Shown here: positions 26,801-40,076 of the stretch, in pieces
How the letters are laid out: the number at the start of each line of letters is the position of its first letter
How positions within the stretch are numbered: position 1 is the stretch's first letter
Assembly: GCF_021869535.1 (NCBI RefSeq)
Contig: NW_026262668.1
Coordinates: forward strand, 63,456,058 to 63,520,057
DNA: 64,000 bases
Source: Mytilus californianus
Taxonomy: Eukaryota > Mollusca > Bivalvia > Mytilida > Mytilidae
Reading direction: 5' to 3'
Position numbers and translations under genes: made by a program
Notes under the pieces: model-generated
What the model saw: only the letters and a program-made list of their open reading frames with translations
What the model was told of the DNA's origin: nothing
The model's database searches: none

Positions 26801-27027
26801 ATAGATTTGGGCAACAATTGTACTCAATCGGATTTCCGACACCTTTTTGAACTTTGGACATTTTATTAGGTAAGTATCACAAGAAGCCAATTATAATTTT
26901 ATATTTGAAATATCATATAAAAGCGAGATTCTCAGGTTGTGAAGTGATTTAAATTTGATTTTTGGTCTATTTTCTTAATAAAAAAAAGTCGAAAATGTAC
27001 TATATGGAATCTAATATTCAGTAGTTG
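23891..27027. other. Intergenic, no recognised gene
   Basis: A 98-residue frame at 25003-25299 covers a less AT-rich patch with a direct repeat (GGCGTCAAAAGGCGTCATTATG near 25118, GGCGTCAAAAGGTGTCATTATG near 25151), but it shows no known domain. A GGGCGGGGC box at 24395-24403 could mark a promoter. A homopolymer T run lies at 26280-26297. I cannot support a gene here. Confidence 0.4.
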
Positions 27028-27266
27028 TCGTTTGTTGATGTGGTTCATAAGTGTTTCTCGTTTTTTATATAGATTAGACCGTTGGTTTTCCCGTTTAAAT
27101 GGTTTTACAATAGTAATTTTTGGGGCCCTTTATAGCTTGCTGTTCGGTGTGAGCCAAGACTCCGTGTTGAAGGCCGTACTTTGACCTATGATGGTTTACT
27201 TTTATACATTTTGACTTGGATGGAGAGTTGTCTCATTGGCACTCATATCACATCTTCTTATATCTA
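27028..27266 (-). repeat. Dispersed repeat family R1, full reverse copy
   Basis: The most complete copy in the window, reverse complement of 15344-15389 plus 15974-16140, so it shows the empty-site form of the repeat that carries the 584-bp insertion. Landmarks: GTTTCTCGTTTTTTATATAG, GCTGTTCGGTGTGAGCC, GAGAGTTGTCTCATTGGCAC. Confidence 0.8.
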
Positions 27267-30200
27267 TTATCTTACATAATGCGGCTACCAAATGCATGCT
27301 AGAAGTCTTTATCATTATACAAATTTTCTGCACCAAATGTTTTATATTTGTCACGTTTTATTCAAATAAAAAGAGCACAGTAACAGGACATAGGTGAACA
27401 GAACCAGGGCATTTTTTCTTATTACCGGCATATTATCAGGATAATTTCTTTAGCGAATTTGCACGATTTATGCAATAAATAATCGTTGGAATATAATTCA
27501 TTAAGTATGGATAAGATATTTGTGAAAAAGAAATCAACATAATGGTTGTTTTATTGCCGTTTTAAGATAATAAAAAAAAAAACACTTGCACAGTATGGTT
27601 TTGAATAATAAGAACCTTCTCTCACAGGACAACTTAGTCACTGTGATAAAAGTGCAATCTAGTTCTATGAATTTTGAAATTTAACGTAATTTTGACTGTA
27701 AACATTGATTTTACACTAGAAGTTAAGTGAAACCAAGAAGATAAGTTTAACTTGAATACAACTTTTTACCATTTGATACTATGAACACACTGTTAAATAT
27801 CAAAGCCTCGTTCCCAATTACAATATAATTCAAGTTATTATACTTGAATTCAGTTATCGCAAGGGACGTATTCCATGTTGGTGTGTACTATGTTTAAGAT
27901 TCGACTCATTTATTAATGTTGATGACGTAATGTGTATTGAGGTAGCATTTTGTGACGTATGCCTTTTATATTTCGTTTGTCGATTTTAATTATTTGCCAT
28001 TCAAGTGAATAATTGATATTTGGTGGTATTTGTCAATATCATAACACAACAGTGGTATTGTGTTTCGATTCGTTCAGTACAATTTAGCCTTTCTTGCGGT
28101 ATATTATTTCGAGTAACTTGATAATTGTGGAGCACATGATAGGCCACTTTTCATCGCTCACTTTAGTTGCATATTGACATGGTATGATATTTTCGTGAAC
28201 AATTAAATTGCAATTATTTTAATATTTATTTTACTCGAAATTTTGTGTTCATTTATCTATTAAAATTATTTACAGTAAAAATGCGTATGCGCTTGCATGC
28301 TGGAGCTTTGATGCAATGGCTCTAAGTCTTTGGAACGTACAGCAAGTAAAATATTCTTAAATCAGAAGTATTGATTTAAATGTAAAGTATATAACAATAA
28401 ATACATAAAGAGAAGATACATGTATAATTAAGTAGTTACAGATACATGTTCGTCATTCATAATAATGAAATACATAACTATAAAAATCAAATACTAATAC
28501 ACGAATATTATTCTCTGCTCTCAATATGGTTTTAATGAGTATGACCATACGCTTTGATTCTGTTTACAATTTTAATATATAGGGACGATTTATAACTAGA
28601 CACAAACATATTGTTGATGACTATTAGTTGGCTCCTAGATGGGTATGAATTTTTGTTTTTTGTTGTTTTTTTAAATCCCATTTTTTAATATTATTTAATT
28701 TAATTTTATGGAGTTTCAGCATTGTTGAGACGACCACAATTGCTTGGCAACAATACACTCACGACAGGTGCATCACTTACAATATATTCTAGGACACAGC
28801 CTCTCTTATCGCATACAGTTGCCTTAGCTTGCCATATCAAGAGTTTTGACAACAGTACATTGCGCCTGATATTATTCCAGTGTTCAACCCACCTGTTCTA
28901 GGTCCACTTCTGGTTTTGCACGTCTTACGATCGGTTAATGAATCTGTTACAGGTAATTCGTTACTGTTCTCAATTGAATTACTTTTATATGTTACTGTAC
29001 CAAACATTACACAAATTTTGTTTCCAAATATGATGACAAATCTGCAAATTAAGATCTTGCCTTATTTGTACCACACAATTTTCATCATATTATTTTAGGA
29101 TACAGGAATACAAGTTTAGTAGGCAATCAAGAGCCCACAAAGGGACTAAAGACAAAACAACGGTAATGATTGAAATACGATACAATTTTACATGTACAAA
29201 ATGTACTTATATATCAGCCTTGACTTTCTAAAAGGGTAAATGTTAGATCATACATATAATAATCTGATTAAGTCAAGGTACATGTATATGAATGGTAACA
29301 TATTAAGAGATAAAAAGATAGATATTATTTCGGTATAATAATATTGAATTATATAACATTTCAGTCGGAACTATTTATTCCACAGATTAGAATTTTCCGA
29401 CTAAGACACCATTGTGTATACTATAAAAGGGTGACAAGTTTACAAAACTTATTCTCCTGACTAATTTCGTAAATATACATGTTAGTCTTACATCTATTAA
29501 ACTTTAAACATTCTGTAAAACATGGATTGCATCTTCTATTTTATTAATATTACATTTGTCAGAGATTCTGTTTTCCAAAATGGTAAATGACTGAGTATAT
29601 ATTCTTGTCTATACCCGTATCTAATCACAACTAATATGAAATCTAGTAATGGTTCTTCCATGTAGTTCTTGAATTATTTTAATATTTTTTTAATTCATAG
29701 GCTTAGAGGTTTATTGGGTTTGAGCGGCCCTGGCAAAGGTAAATCTATACAAGTCCTTCGGACGTGCCAGCTTTTAAAGTTTTATTCTCTCCTCTTGTTG
29801 AGGGACAAACAAGTTGCATGCTGCAAGGCAAAATGTCAGCCACTATCCAACATAGTCTCATTTTCATTGGCAGTCAAATTCCTCTTATTCTGATTAATCC
29901 TTTTGTTAGAAACTTACTTTAATGTATTCCTGAATATACATGAAATATTACCCGCTGCACTTTAAGCAAGCAAACACCATTCAATGTTGGCACGAGCATT
30001 TTGATGGTAGGAAGGATTTGGAGTCTGTTCACTTCATTACCAGGTTGAAGTGTAAGTCGGTTAAATGTGAAAAAGTTGGGCATGGTGAGCATATATATAT
30101 ATATATTATCCATTTTCACCGAATTTGAATGCATTGGCTACAACAATCTTTGTACTGACTATTTTGCCCACTACATCATGGGTTTAATATCACATGGACT

Positions 30201-32214
30201 TGATCGATAAGGCTTTTTTAAGGTATTCCATACAGTTCTGTAACAGTATTTTAAAATTGAAGTTATAGTTAGTATATGTCATTGAACACTTTCATTAGAT
30301 TTATTACAAACAATCAAATAAAGATAATATTATTAAATAAAAGCAAGTTTATTACTAGTATTGAGATTTGTTTGGAAAAACATAATTTTCTTCCAATCTT
30401 GTGTTAAAAATGCCATTTCCTTTTATTGTAATTTCAGGCAAAAATGGTAAAAGCGAAAGCAAATAATAATCTACAGATCAGCATTAAATGTCAGGGAGAC
30501 GACAGAATAAGATCTAAGCATAGACCAGATAAAACTAAGAATACTTTGTTTGAAAAAAGAGTTATAAGTTCAACTTAAAAGCGGATATCATAAAGTTTAG
30601 CAAAATACTAGCATCGAGGATGATCCCCATAGAAGGTACAAACATTTTGTCATGACAGATCTGTAACGATAATGGAAAGATTTATCTTTAAGAAGCCACA
30701 GTTTTCTTGTCATACAATTAAGGAATATGTGATTATTTATGGTTCTATCATAACAAGAGGAATGAAAGCTAAACCGGCTTCAATTAAGTCGACATAAACA
30801 TCTGGAATAACAATTTTACCAGATAAATACAATCTTAAATGCCTTGTGTATTTGAAGTAGGAACCCTATATAATTGGGCCAACTCAGAGATTGTTGTAAT
30901 CCCCAACATTCATACTCAGTTTATTAGAATACATAGCTAAAGCATGTGGATCTGCAGCTTTGAAAATCATGGTCATTTTGAAGGTTTTCACATCATGACC
31001 TTAAAAACAATTTGAGAATTTCTGCTTCCGATGACATCAGAGTTTTTGAATGAAATATTCACAATCGAAGAATAATGTTTAGTGATACATCGAAAATTGA
31101 AATGCTTTACCAAAAGACTATAAACAAATCAATCAATCGAAAACACCAACATATTGCTCAGAAGCAAATAATGATAGTCATAGTCGATACGACAGTTTTT
31201 TCATTCGAATGTGGCTGTAGTGCTGAGTGTATTGAGGATACATTTATCTTATCAAATTTTGGTTTATTGTTCAAATATCCTAATGGTGGTGAAAATTGTA
31301 GAGATTGAGTGTAAAACTGGATGTTAAACTCTTAGTGATATGAACATTAATACATTTGTCACACTCTTTATAATCAGAAATGAACCGAAACGAGACGATA
31401 TTACTGCAATGGAAAGGACGAATAGCATACATGACCTGGTAGTCCATGGGAAGGAAAACGTTAGAAAATCTGAAAATGATTTGCTTGATATTCTTCAAAA
31501 TGTTCGTATAATTCTGAACGATAATTCAATGTATATTTATACGTGATTTTTAACAGCACCCTGTCGGTGAAAAATTATCTCTCTTGTGCTGATTGTTCAT
31601 CTACCCAGTTGTGGTTAAAGACATTAAACAACAGTAAAATTAACTGTCTGTTACATATCCATGCAACACACGAGATAATCATTGATGGTAATGTCAACTT
31701 GTCTCCAGCATCAAAATTGGAAACAAATATTTTACGGTTTACAGAAATATCATTTTATCAAGTAACCCTGTATGAAGTAAAAGTTATTTCAGACTATTCG
31801 CCAACAAAGACATTATATTGAAAGATAGACTTGTTGCACTGGCAGGAGAAACCTATCCATCACAAATTGAGAGTAGTCGAGGAAACTGTTCCATAGCAGG
31901 AAGTATTGATTTACGAGATTGTTTAATAATTTATCCTGGAATTGACAAGAATATCTTAATTGAAGGGAGAATAGAGACCATTGGCCCCTCATGCTTTGGA
32001 AATGCAAATCAGAATACTATTTAAATACAATCCCGCCTGAAGTGTTAAGTATTTGGGTTGGAGACAACACCATAAAATGCTTCTATTAGTTTCAATGGAC
32101 AGGTCGATGTTATAACGACAATCTCTCACCATACATGCTATAATGGATTTAATAAACAAATATACAATGACATGATATCAAGAAATTAACATAAAAGTGG
32201 CAAGTGTACGAGTA
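27267..32214. other. Intergenic; short unrecognised frames
   Basis: AT-rich sequence. Clustered plus-strand open frames at 31075-31308, 31340-31546, 31543-31821 and 31818-32024 could be remnants of one broken coding region, because they follow one another closely on one strand. I recognise no domain and cannot define splice sites. An (AT)n run lies near 30087-30106. Nothing else supported. Confidence 0.35.
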
Positions 32215-32500
32215 GATAAATAAAGGCAACAGTACTATACCGCTGTTCAATAGACAATTCGTTTAAGAAAAAACAAATCCGGGAAACAAACTAAAACCGA
32301 GGGAAACACATCAACTATAAGAGGAAAACAACGGAACAACAGAAACACTGAACTAGAACAAAAGCAAACGCCAACATATATAAAAACGGACTGTCTGAAA
32401 ACAACTGCCATATTCCTGACTTGGTACAGGACATTTTAAGAAAAAATGGTGGGTTGAACCTGGTTTTATGGCTAGCCAAACCTCCCGCTGGTATGGCAAT
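32215..32500 (+). repeat. Dispersed repeat family R5, forward copy
   Basis: Reverse complement of 16205-16445 over most of its length; its last part (ATGGTGGGTTGAACCTGGTT, GGCTAGCCAAACCTC) matches 2150-2200. Together the three copies define a repeat of at least ~290 bp. Confidence 0.75.
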
Positions 32501-33394
32501 GTTAAAAATATCGCTAAAATGACAACACTACGTGACAGGAATACAGTTCAAACAAACGCAAGAACACTCAGCACGGAGAAATACATAAATAAATAATATA
32601 ATAGTACATTACAACATGTAAACCGCAGAATAACAACGGACATCTCCCATGAATTTACGACAGCACACCAGGACACCACATCTTGAGGACTGAGCATTTG
32701 ACAACAAACAGATCAAGCCAATTACATTGCAATCGCACTGGAGGTAATACCGACTCTGTCCTTAGACGGACTGAGAATTACATGCAAAAGATGACATCTT
32801 ACTTTGAACTAAAAAATACGGGAACGTAGCAAATTGTTTAACATATATATATGTAGTTTCAGCGAAAACGTGATAACGGTGTGTTTCTGTAGAAGAATAC
32901 AGCGTTATGCAGACGATTATACTATTTTGAAGCTCTATCAGAATGATTAACGCTTTCGCTCCTACAAAAGAGACAATATCAAAGAAGAAAAATACACATT
33001 AGGCATCTCATATTGTGCCATACTATCAATAGGGACTCTAATGGCAAAATTAAATAGGAGCAATTCAAATTAGTCGTAGAAACAAGTCAAAATTGTTAAA
33101 AACTTTCAGTACAAACAATAGGTTTTTCCAAACTGGAAAATTTGAATTATTTTCATTTTGTTCTGTTTTGCACCAAACCTTTTTTAATACTTTCCTCGAG
33201 ATGTAACTGTCCCTGAAAGCTTTTCACATACAGATTCATACTAGTATACACTTTTCTAAGTATTCATCATTTACTTTTTTGTCTACTCAGTGATTGGTAG
33301 TGTCTTCCCCACAACACTATTTAAGTTTTTACATATTTCTCCCCGTTTCCTATTGTCATGGGTGATTGAAATTAATATTTAGTTTTACGATATC

Positions 33395-33691
33395 CCACAT
33401 ATAAGCCGCATTTTGTGTCTGTCCCTATTCTGGAACCTCTAGTCTTTGATAGTCTTGTGGTTTTTTTTTTAAATTTTGTATCATTTGTATGTTTCGGAGT
33501 TTAATGTGGCGTCCATTTCGCTGAACTAGTATACATTATTGTTTAGGGGCCGGTTGAATCCCGCCTACGGGTGCTGGATTTTCTCGTTGCGTTGAAGAAC
33601 AACTGGTAGCCTTGGTCTGTTTTCTGCTCTTTGGTTGGGTTGTTGCCTCTTTGTCACATTCCCCGTTTCCATTCTCTATTCTATCAACAAT
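33395..33691 (+). mobile_element. Penelope-like element, solo 3' tail (copy D)
   Basis: A diverged copy of the same 3' tail as 1400-1612 and 4830-5057: ATGTTTCGGAGTTTA, CTGAACTAGTATACAT, TTGTTTAGGGGCC, GTTTTCTGCTCTTTGGTTGG and the TTTCCATTCTC end. No reverse-transcriptase codons precede it, so it is another 5'-truncated insertion. Confidence 0.75.
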
Positions 33692-35216
33692 ACTTCATAT
33701 GAAAATATGACTATAGAAATATAGTTATTTGTTTTAACATTATTAATCTACTAGTTATTAGCTCTGTTTATTTAATCACTGGTTAATTCTATCTTCCTTC
33801 TTGTTATTGCTAAAAAATATGTTTAAAAGTCTGTAAATAAAAATTTACTATTATCATATATCATGCACTTTGTCCTTCAGTCTTTAGAGGAAATGTATGC
33901 GAAAAAGAATTTCTCAATAACAGTAGAAAACTCAATATATAAAATATATATGAATGGATCCAACATCTTTAACTTTTCTCCAAGACTTCCGCATTTGCAC
34001 AGAATTAGTTCCAGTATCATTTCTCTCTTCATGTATCGTTTCTCGCAGGACTTTATGTAACACATCATAAAGATTTATTGCAATTTGCTATCTGATTATA
34101 TCATAAAAGATCATACAATTTGCTTCACTTTTGTATACTAGTATCTGATTACATAGTTTATAATGCTGATCCAACATACGTTTTGATAAGACATGAAACA
34201 AATGCAAAATGAGTTTCATGGAAAATATAGAAATACTTATAAGTTAAGTACAAATTATTTAGTAAGAATTGTAAAACATCTATTTATTATTACCGATCAT
34301 GTATATGCTGATCTTAGTGACTGTGATTTAATTATTTCTTTGGCAAAGTAGAAAAATGAAGTACAAATTAAATATTGATGAACCATTTAATATATGTATA
34401 AGTATCGTAAAATATATTATTAACAAAACATTACTTACATTATCAACAATTTCAATAAAAGTATCAACTCGTATCAGTTCATTGATATCAGTTAATCTAT
34501 CCTTTTTATTTTTATCAGCGTCGACAAATTTAGTTGTTATAAAATCACAAGAACCTGTATAACGTTAGCATATCAATCCTTAGAAATCGTAAAACACGCC
34601 TACATTAACATTTACTATTTTTTTGGAAAATTGCAGATAGAACTTTAATAATAATAAGTTAAATGCAACCCCCTTCTCCGGCTCGACGAAACCTCTGTCA
34701 TTGAATTCCACACCAAAGAAACTCGTCCATTCTTTCCAAACCGACCAACATTAAAAAAGTACTAAGTTAGTCTTTCTGTCTGGTTATCCGACGGAAGAAC
34801 TTTAAGTTTTTGCGACAAACTGCTGTAAATTTGGTTCTCTGTGTCCTTCGATGATAAATTGTACAAAACCATGTCTTTTGCATAACTATTAATGAACATA
34901 TTTTAAGAATTTGTCAATACAAGAAAATACTTACAAGAAAAAGCTGCAAAAGCAATGTTTGGGTTGTAACAAAAAATGTAGAAAATATAAATTATCTATT
35001 AAATGTCTGTTAGATATATTCAACAAAACTATTTATATATGGTTCTACATTTATTTTTAAGTGGTTTGAAAAAGATCATTTGCGATTCAGGAAACTTTTA
35101 CTACATAACATTGTATGCTGTACGGGGACATATACAGCGGTGCGTGATCAGAACTGTCGGATTTTAAACTAATGATACAAGTCCGGTGCACAGTCAATAC
35201 ATGCTGAAAACATGCC

Positions 35217-35248
<32 letters not shown>

Positions 35249-36644
35249 AAAAAAAAAACAAATCCTAAAATATTTAATCATTTTACAAATTATAAGAAAA
35301 TAAGATTATGAATTTTCAAATGTGTTCCTCACAAACAGTTTCACAAGCAGCAATTATTTGAGCAAAATATTAAAACCAATCAAAAACATGAATTTTACAA
35401 TTGTATCCACCGTTGTAAATTTAAAATGTGAATTTTGGTGCATCATTGTATGAAATGAAAGGACTCTTGCACGATTACATGTACTAAGGATTTAATGTAT
35501 ATACATTTTTTTTCTAATTGCGTTGCATTTTTCATACATTGTTATAAATTATAACTCTAAAGTATTCTTGTTTTAATAGATTATTTGATATTTAAACGCT
35601 AAGCCTCATTTTTCTTGTAAGATTATTATACTGATTTTAATATTCATTCAGACAAAACTTTATTTTGTAAAGTGTAGACTTCATCATTAAATTGTTTTCA
35701 TTCAATAATTGACTTTTCGTCTATTGTTTGCGTTTCTTTTTTGCCTTATGGATCCAAATGATCGCATTAGAAATATTGTCATCACTTGGTGTCTATGGTA
35801 TTTCGTCCGTAGTGTTATAAGTAAGCCGAACTTTATATTTCAAATATACATTGACCTAAAGCAATGCAGACATCTATGTAGCATAACAATGTATTAAAAT
35901 TTAAAAAACAGCGATAAAAGCTAGTTTTATCCTGCCACATGTGTCTATCTAATATAAATAGTTTGTCGTAGTTGTCTTTGTTATACCCTAGTGTGTTAAT
36001 CTTATGTTGATGGCAGATCTTGGTCATATCCAAAATACCAAAGTAACAACCCACAAATGAATTACTTTAATTCTGATAAAAATAAAAATACATAGTTATC
36101 GAGAACATATCTAAACATAACTATAAGGTTACATCATTGCATGTGTGAGTGAAAAATATATACAAATTAAATCGCTAGGAAGACTGGCTTTCATATTTAT
36201 AACTTTGATACACGTACATGACGTAATTTTTAATTTTTCCAATATTTGACGAGTTAAATATAAACCATCAACCATACATGTAAGACGAAAAAGGACCATA
36301 CCATGATAAAAAGATGAAATAAGTACAAAATTTATTTAAGACACCGCACAGAAAACTAAACCTTGAGATAGAACTGAGGTAAACTGGGGTTAATGTGCAC
36401 AAGGTCATGTTTATTCCATACTGCTTTTGAAGTCATTGAAAAGTTTGTACGGTGACCTCTTGTTGCTAACATCCCAATCCTCTGGTCTCTGGTTGATAAT
36501 TGTCTCATGGACGGGATTGTGTCTACGAGAAATAGAACATATCCATAGACGTATTTGACACATATATTCTATAACGACCAGCTATATCATGAAGGAGTCA
36601 TAAAACCTTTGAAAAGATGGCTTCAATTTCAACATAAGGAATAT
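33692..36644. other. Intergenic, no recognised gene
   Basis: AT-rich. A run of about 18 C followed by A-rich sequence lies at 35215-35262. Short open frames on both strands near 33863-34068 are mutual shadows. No RNA gene or mobile element identified. Confidence 0.45.
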
Positions 36645-36745
36645 AAAAATAAGAAGATGTGGTTTGATTGCCAATGAGACAACTCTCCACCAGAGGCCAA
36701 ATGACATAGAAATTAACAACTATAGGTCATCGGACGGGTGCTTAC
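36645..36745 (+). repeat. R1-like repeat, forward copy
   Basis: AAGAAGATGTGGTTTGATTG, CAATGAGACAACTCTCCACC and AACTATAGGTCATCGGACGG mark it. A reverse-orientation R1 copy lies ~200 bp further on, so the two face each other. Confidence 0.7.
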
Positions 36746-36949
36746 ACAGCTTCCTTACAAATCTTTGCATATCGCATCACCTGGAAAATTTATATATTTT
36801 GTACTTTATTTGTAAGTGCTGCTGGAATGTTGCCACATGAAAATTGGTATTCATTTTGTCGCAAAGTTGAATTATCAACCTAACTTCAGCATCAATATTA
36901 AGTTGTAAGACAAAATATATGAAATAGTCCTTTCCTGTTTGAATTGTTT

Positions 36950-37109
36950 TACACTAGTCTTTTGGGGTCCTTTTCAGCTTGCTGTTCGGTGTGAGCCAAG
37001 GCTCCATGTTGAAGGCCGTACTTTGACCTATAATTGTTTAGTTTTTACACATTGTGACTTGGATGGATAGTTGTCTCATTGGCACTCATACCACATCTTC
37101 TTATATCTT
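36950..37109 (-). repeat. Dispersed repeat family R1, partial reverse copy
   Basis: Contains TTGGGGTCCTTTTCAGCTTG, CTGTTCGGTGTGAGCC and GTTGTCTCATTGGCACTC, matching 27100-27266. It lacks the outer ~70 bp of the family. Confidence 0.75.
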
Positions 37110-37579
37110 ACTGCTGTTAGTCTCTAACGGTATCATCAGTTCAGTAGTCCGTGCTTCAGTAATGACATGATTTACAACATAGTTTCTAAAATACCCGTTG
37201 ATAAATCCAGAAATTACTAAGAAACTAAGTTCCGAGTGTCTCAGGCAAATTTGACTTTAACTGAATTTGGCTAGTCTCTAAGGTCCCTTTGGTTTTATTA
37301 CGTTTCTACGTATTTTTCAAATTTGAACATTCCTAAGTTTCGGACGCAGGCAATTTATAAGTATTAGTTTCATTTGCTAACACTGTGTACCGCTATATAT
37401 GTGTTCGCCTCTTCATAGTCATACCTCGCTAACAAGGCGTTAAAAATTACAAATCAATCAAACATGCTCGAGATCACAATTGCGTTCAAAATTGAGGAGG
37501 GATGTGTTGGAACGGAATATGCTTGCGACGAAAAAACAAAGATATAAATATAAGAAATAAATATAACACGATGATTGAA

Positions 37580-38060
37580 AGTGTAATGTGTAAGCCCATA
37601 TATCCGTTTCACCGACTTTTTGAACGAGTTGATAATACAAACTTAAATTTGATAAATTACATTAACTTCATGTTTGTATTTATAACATCTTGAATGATTA
37701 GTTAAAATTTTCAAAATCTAATTTCAGAAGTTGTTTAACAGGTGTAAATGTACAATATTATCACAACTGGTTTTTATTCGGTGCATTTCCTTATGTCTTG
37801 ATATTCAGTCCTTTAAGTTGTATTTCATAATGATACAGAAATCTCCTTCATTACCACAAATTAATTCAATCATTAGAATGTTAAGATATAACGTAGAGTA
37901 TAATGATATTTCAAGGTACAGTGTTATAGAGATCTAGTGTTATTAAAATAAGTCAATATAATGCAATTAGGAATTTGATACAATCCGAACTGTTGCAAAA
38001 TGAATAAGGCAACGTCTGACTTTAAAATTGTTTTTGTTACTCCTGATGTTGTTTGAAACG

Positions 38061-38111
<51 letters not shown>

Positions 38112-38850
38112 AACTGCATCAGGAACGCTAAATCTAGAAATTTTAAAGCCAAAGATGTAGGAATACTTTACGCTGTAGGAGCTATATGACCAAAATGGGC
38201 ATTTAATATGTAACCATCAACGGTCAACTTTGTTTGAGGGAGTTGGAATATTAGTTTACTAATAATTTCTAAATGTACCAACGGCAAATTCAAGAATTAT
38301 AAGTCATATTTCATGGAAGTGGCGAAGCATTGACTACTAGACTAAAGTGTTATCACAATATCTGTTTAGTTTTCAATGACAATTCGAGCCAATAATAACA
38401 TATTTGTTACATTTGTGCGTTCTTCACTATTTGTAAGGTTATTCACATACAGTACAAACTTATATACAATAAGGGGCATGTGTAATTAACGTTTTGTAAT
38501 CCACATTTTATAGAGTTAAAGAGAACTTGGTTGATTTTATGTACACATTTGATAGGCCCTACAGAACTATTTTTCTTACTTCTATGTCCTCTGTATAATA
38601 TCAGCATTAACCGACAATACCGACTACGATGCGCGCGACATGCATTTCTAGAATAGTTTTCATTTTCCTGAATAACAAATATATAATATACGCTTCTCAG
38701 AACTCCAAATATTCAAATCTGTATTTCAACACATTTTACGGATTTTTCTTAATATAGAGACTGTTAGATGATGTAGAGAGGAACATCTATACATTTTGAT
38801 ATCTAAAATGATTAATATCAGAATAATTATTGCATTCCTATATTGACAAA
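37580..38850. repeat. Segmental duplication, copy 2
   Basis: Second copy of 19150-20515. The trinucleotide run inside it (38061-38109) is short and broken in copy 1 near 19703 (GATGATGATTATT), so the microsatellite expanded after duplication. Confidence 0.7.
38061..38109. repeat. (TGA)n trinucleotide microsatellite
   Basis: About 16 uninterrupted copies of a TGA/GAT repeat. On the minus strand one frame reads as polyhistidine, which explains an open frame there that I do not accept as a gene. Confidence 0.95.
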
Positions 38851-40076
38851 GAGTACATATGTAGTGAATATAGATCTCATAGTTGCTACCATAATCCAGG
38901 GCGTGTGGTTTCTACTTTGATTTCATTGGTAGACTATAGCTGATTAAACGAAAGCTATGAAAACTTTGGGCTCTTGGTGGTACAATTGAATTAATCTCTT
39001 CAAAAGTTTAACGAACATATTTGAGTATAAATCCATGAAATATTTGTGTCATATATCAATGACTGTACCGTTTTCGTAGACACAACCTCGTTCTCCTTTC
39101 CTCGAGGATAGGATCAATGAATATGACGTATAAACTTCTCATGAGCAAGGCAACAGTTGCCACCACTAAAGCAGGATTAACTATTACTAGCCCTTCGTAG
39201 CACCTGTTTTTATAGAAGTTCATGTTATTTTGCCTTTGTTTTAGTGAATTGTGTTTGTGATTCTTCATTTATTAATGTCTTTGTTTTTACATCGGTTATG
39301 GTCTTATTTCTCCTTTCTCTTGCGAAACTTTCAATTTCAAACTTTAACATTCGGCCATGTTTGAAGGTTGTAGAATTGTACTGTTTCTCTTCACCGCATT
39401 CGTGGGGATCGTGCAAATACTGAAGAACTGACTACTGGTATAAAAAATGAACATTTTTTCTCTGAAAATATTATTGTAATGAGAGTTTATTTCTTTTCAA
39501 AATAAACTCATTTCTCCAGTTTAACTATTAAAGTAAGTATTACAAGAAAGATAGAGCAAAACACTACATAGAGGTACCATTTACATATCATTTTGAAACA
39601 GTCACCTTATCGTATTTTGAAGATACAAACCCTGCACTGAATGAATTTGGTTAAGTTAATATAGAAAGGAACGTGAATGGCAAAATATTCGACGCTAGGA
39701 TAGCTATTTGTCCAGGAAGAAAAACAATTCATTAGAAACGTGTCTTTAATCTAATTAACAGTTCCTAATTATCAGAAAGTAATATCTTCGAAAATTGTTG
39801 TTAATTGTTACAATTTGACGTAAAATTGGAAAACTTCTTAGTAAAACAGCCGCTCTTTAAATATAGGTTTAATAAGGATACTCTATAATGTGTGCAGGTC
39901 TTTACAAAAAAAGACTTGCATATGTCTTGTCAGATGTACAGAGACAAGAAGAATTTCCATGTTTATCGTTGTATATCATCTTTCAAATATAGATTAAAGT
40001 GTCATGTACATTTGCAGATTTGTTTATTTATGTACATCCATGAGAAGAAACATGGCTAAAATAAATGTTAACATAT
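38851..40076. other. Region downstream of the cupin gene
   Basis: It holds the block at 39045-39140 that matches 20570-20690, and otherwise AT-rich sequence. The part just below 40077 is likely the 3' untranslated region of the minus-strand cupin gene. No gene seen. Confidence 0.45.

Noticed and set aside
35087-35281. Minus-strand frame with glycine run
   Set aside because: Product of the poly-C stretch.
37967-38152. Minus-strand frame with a polyhistidine run
   Set aside because: Product of the TGA microsatellite; no domain around it.
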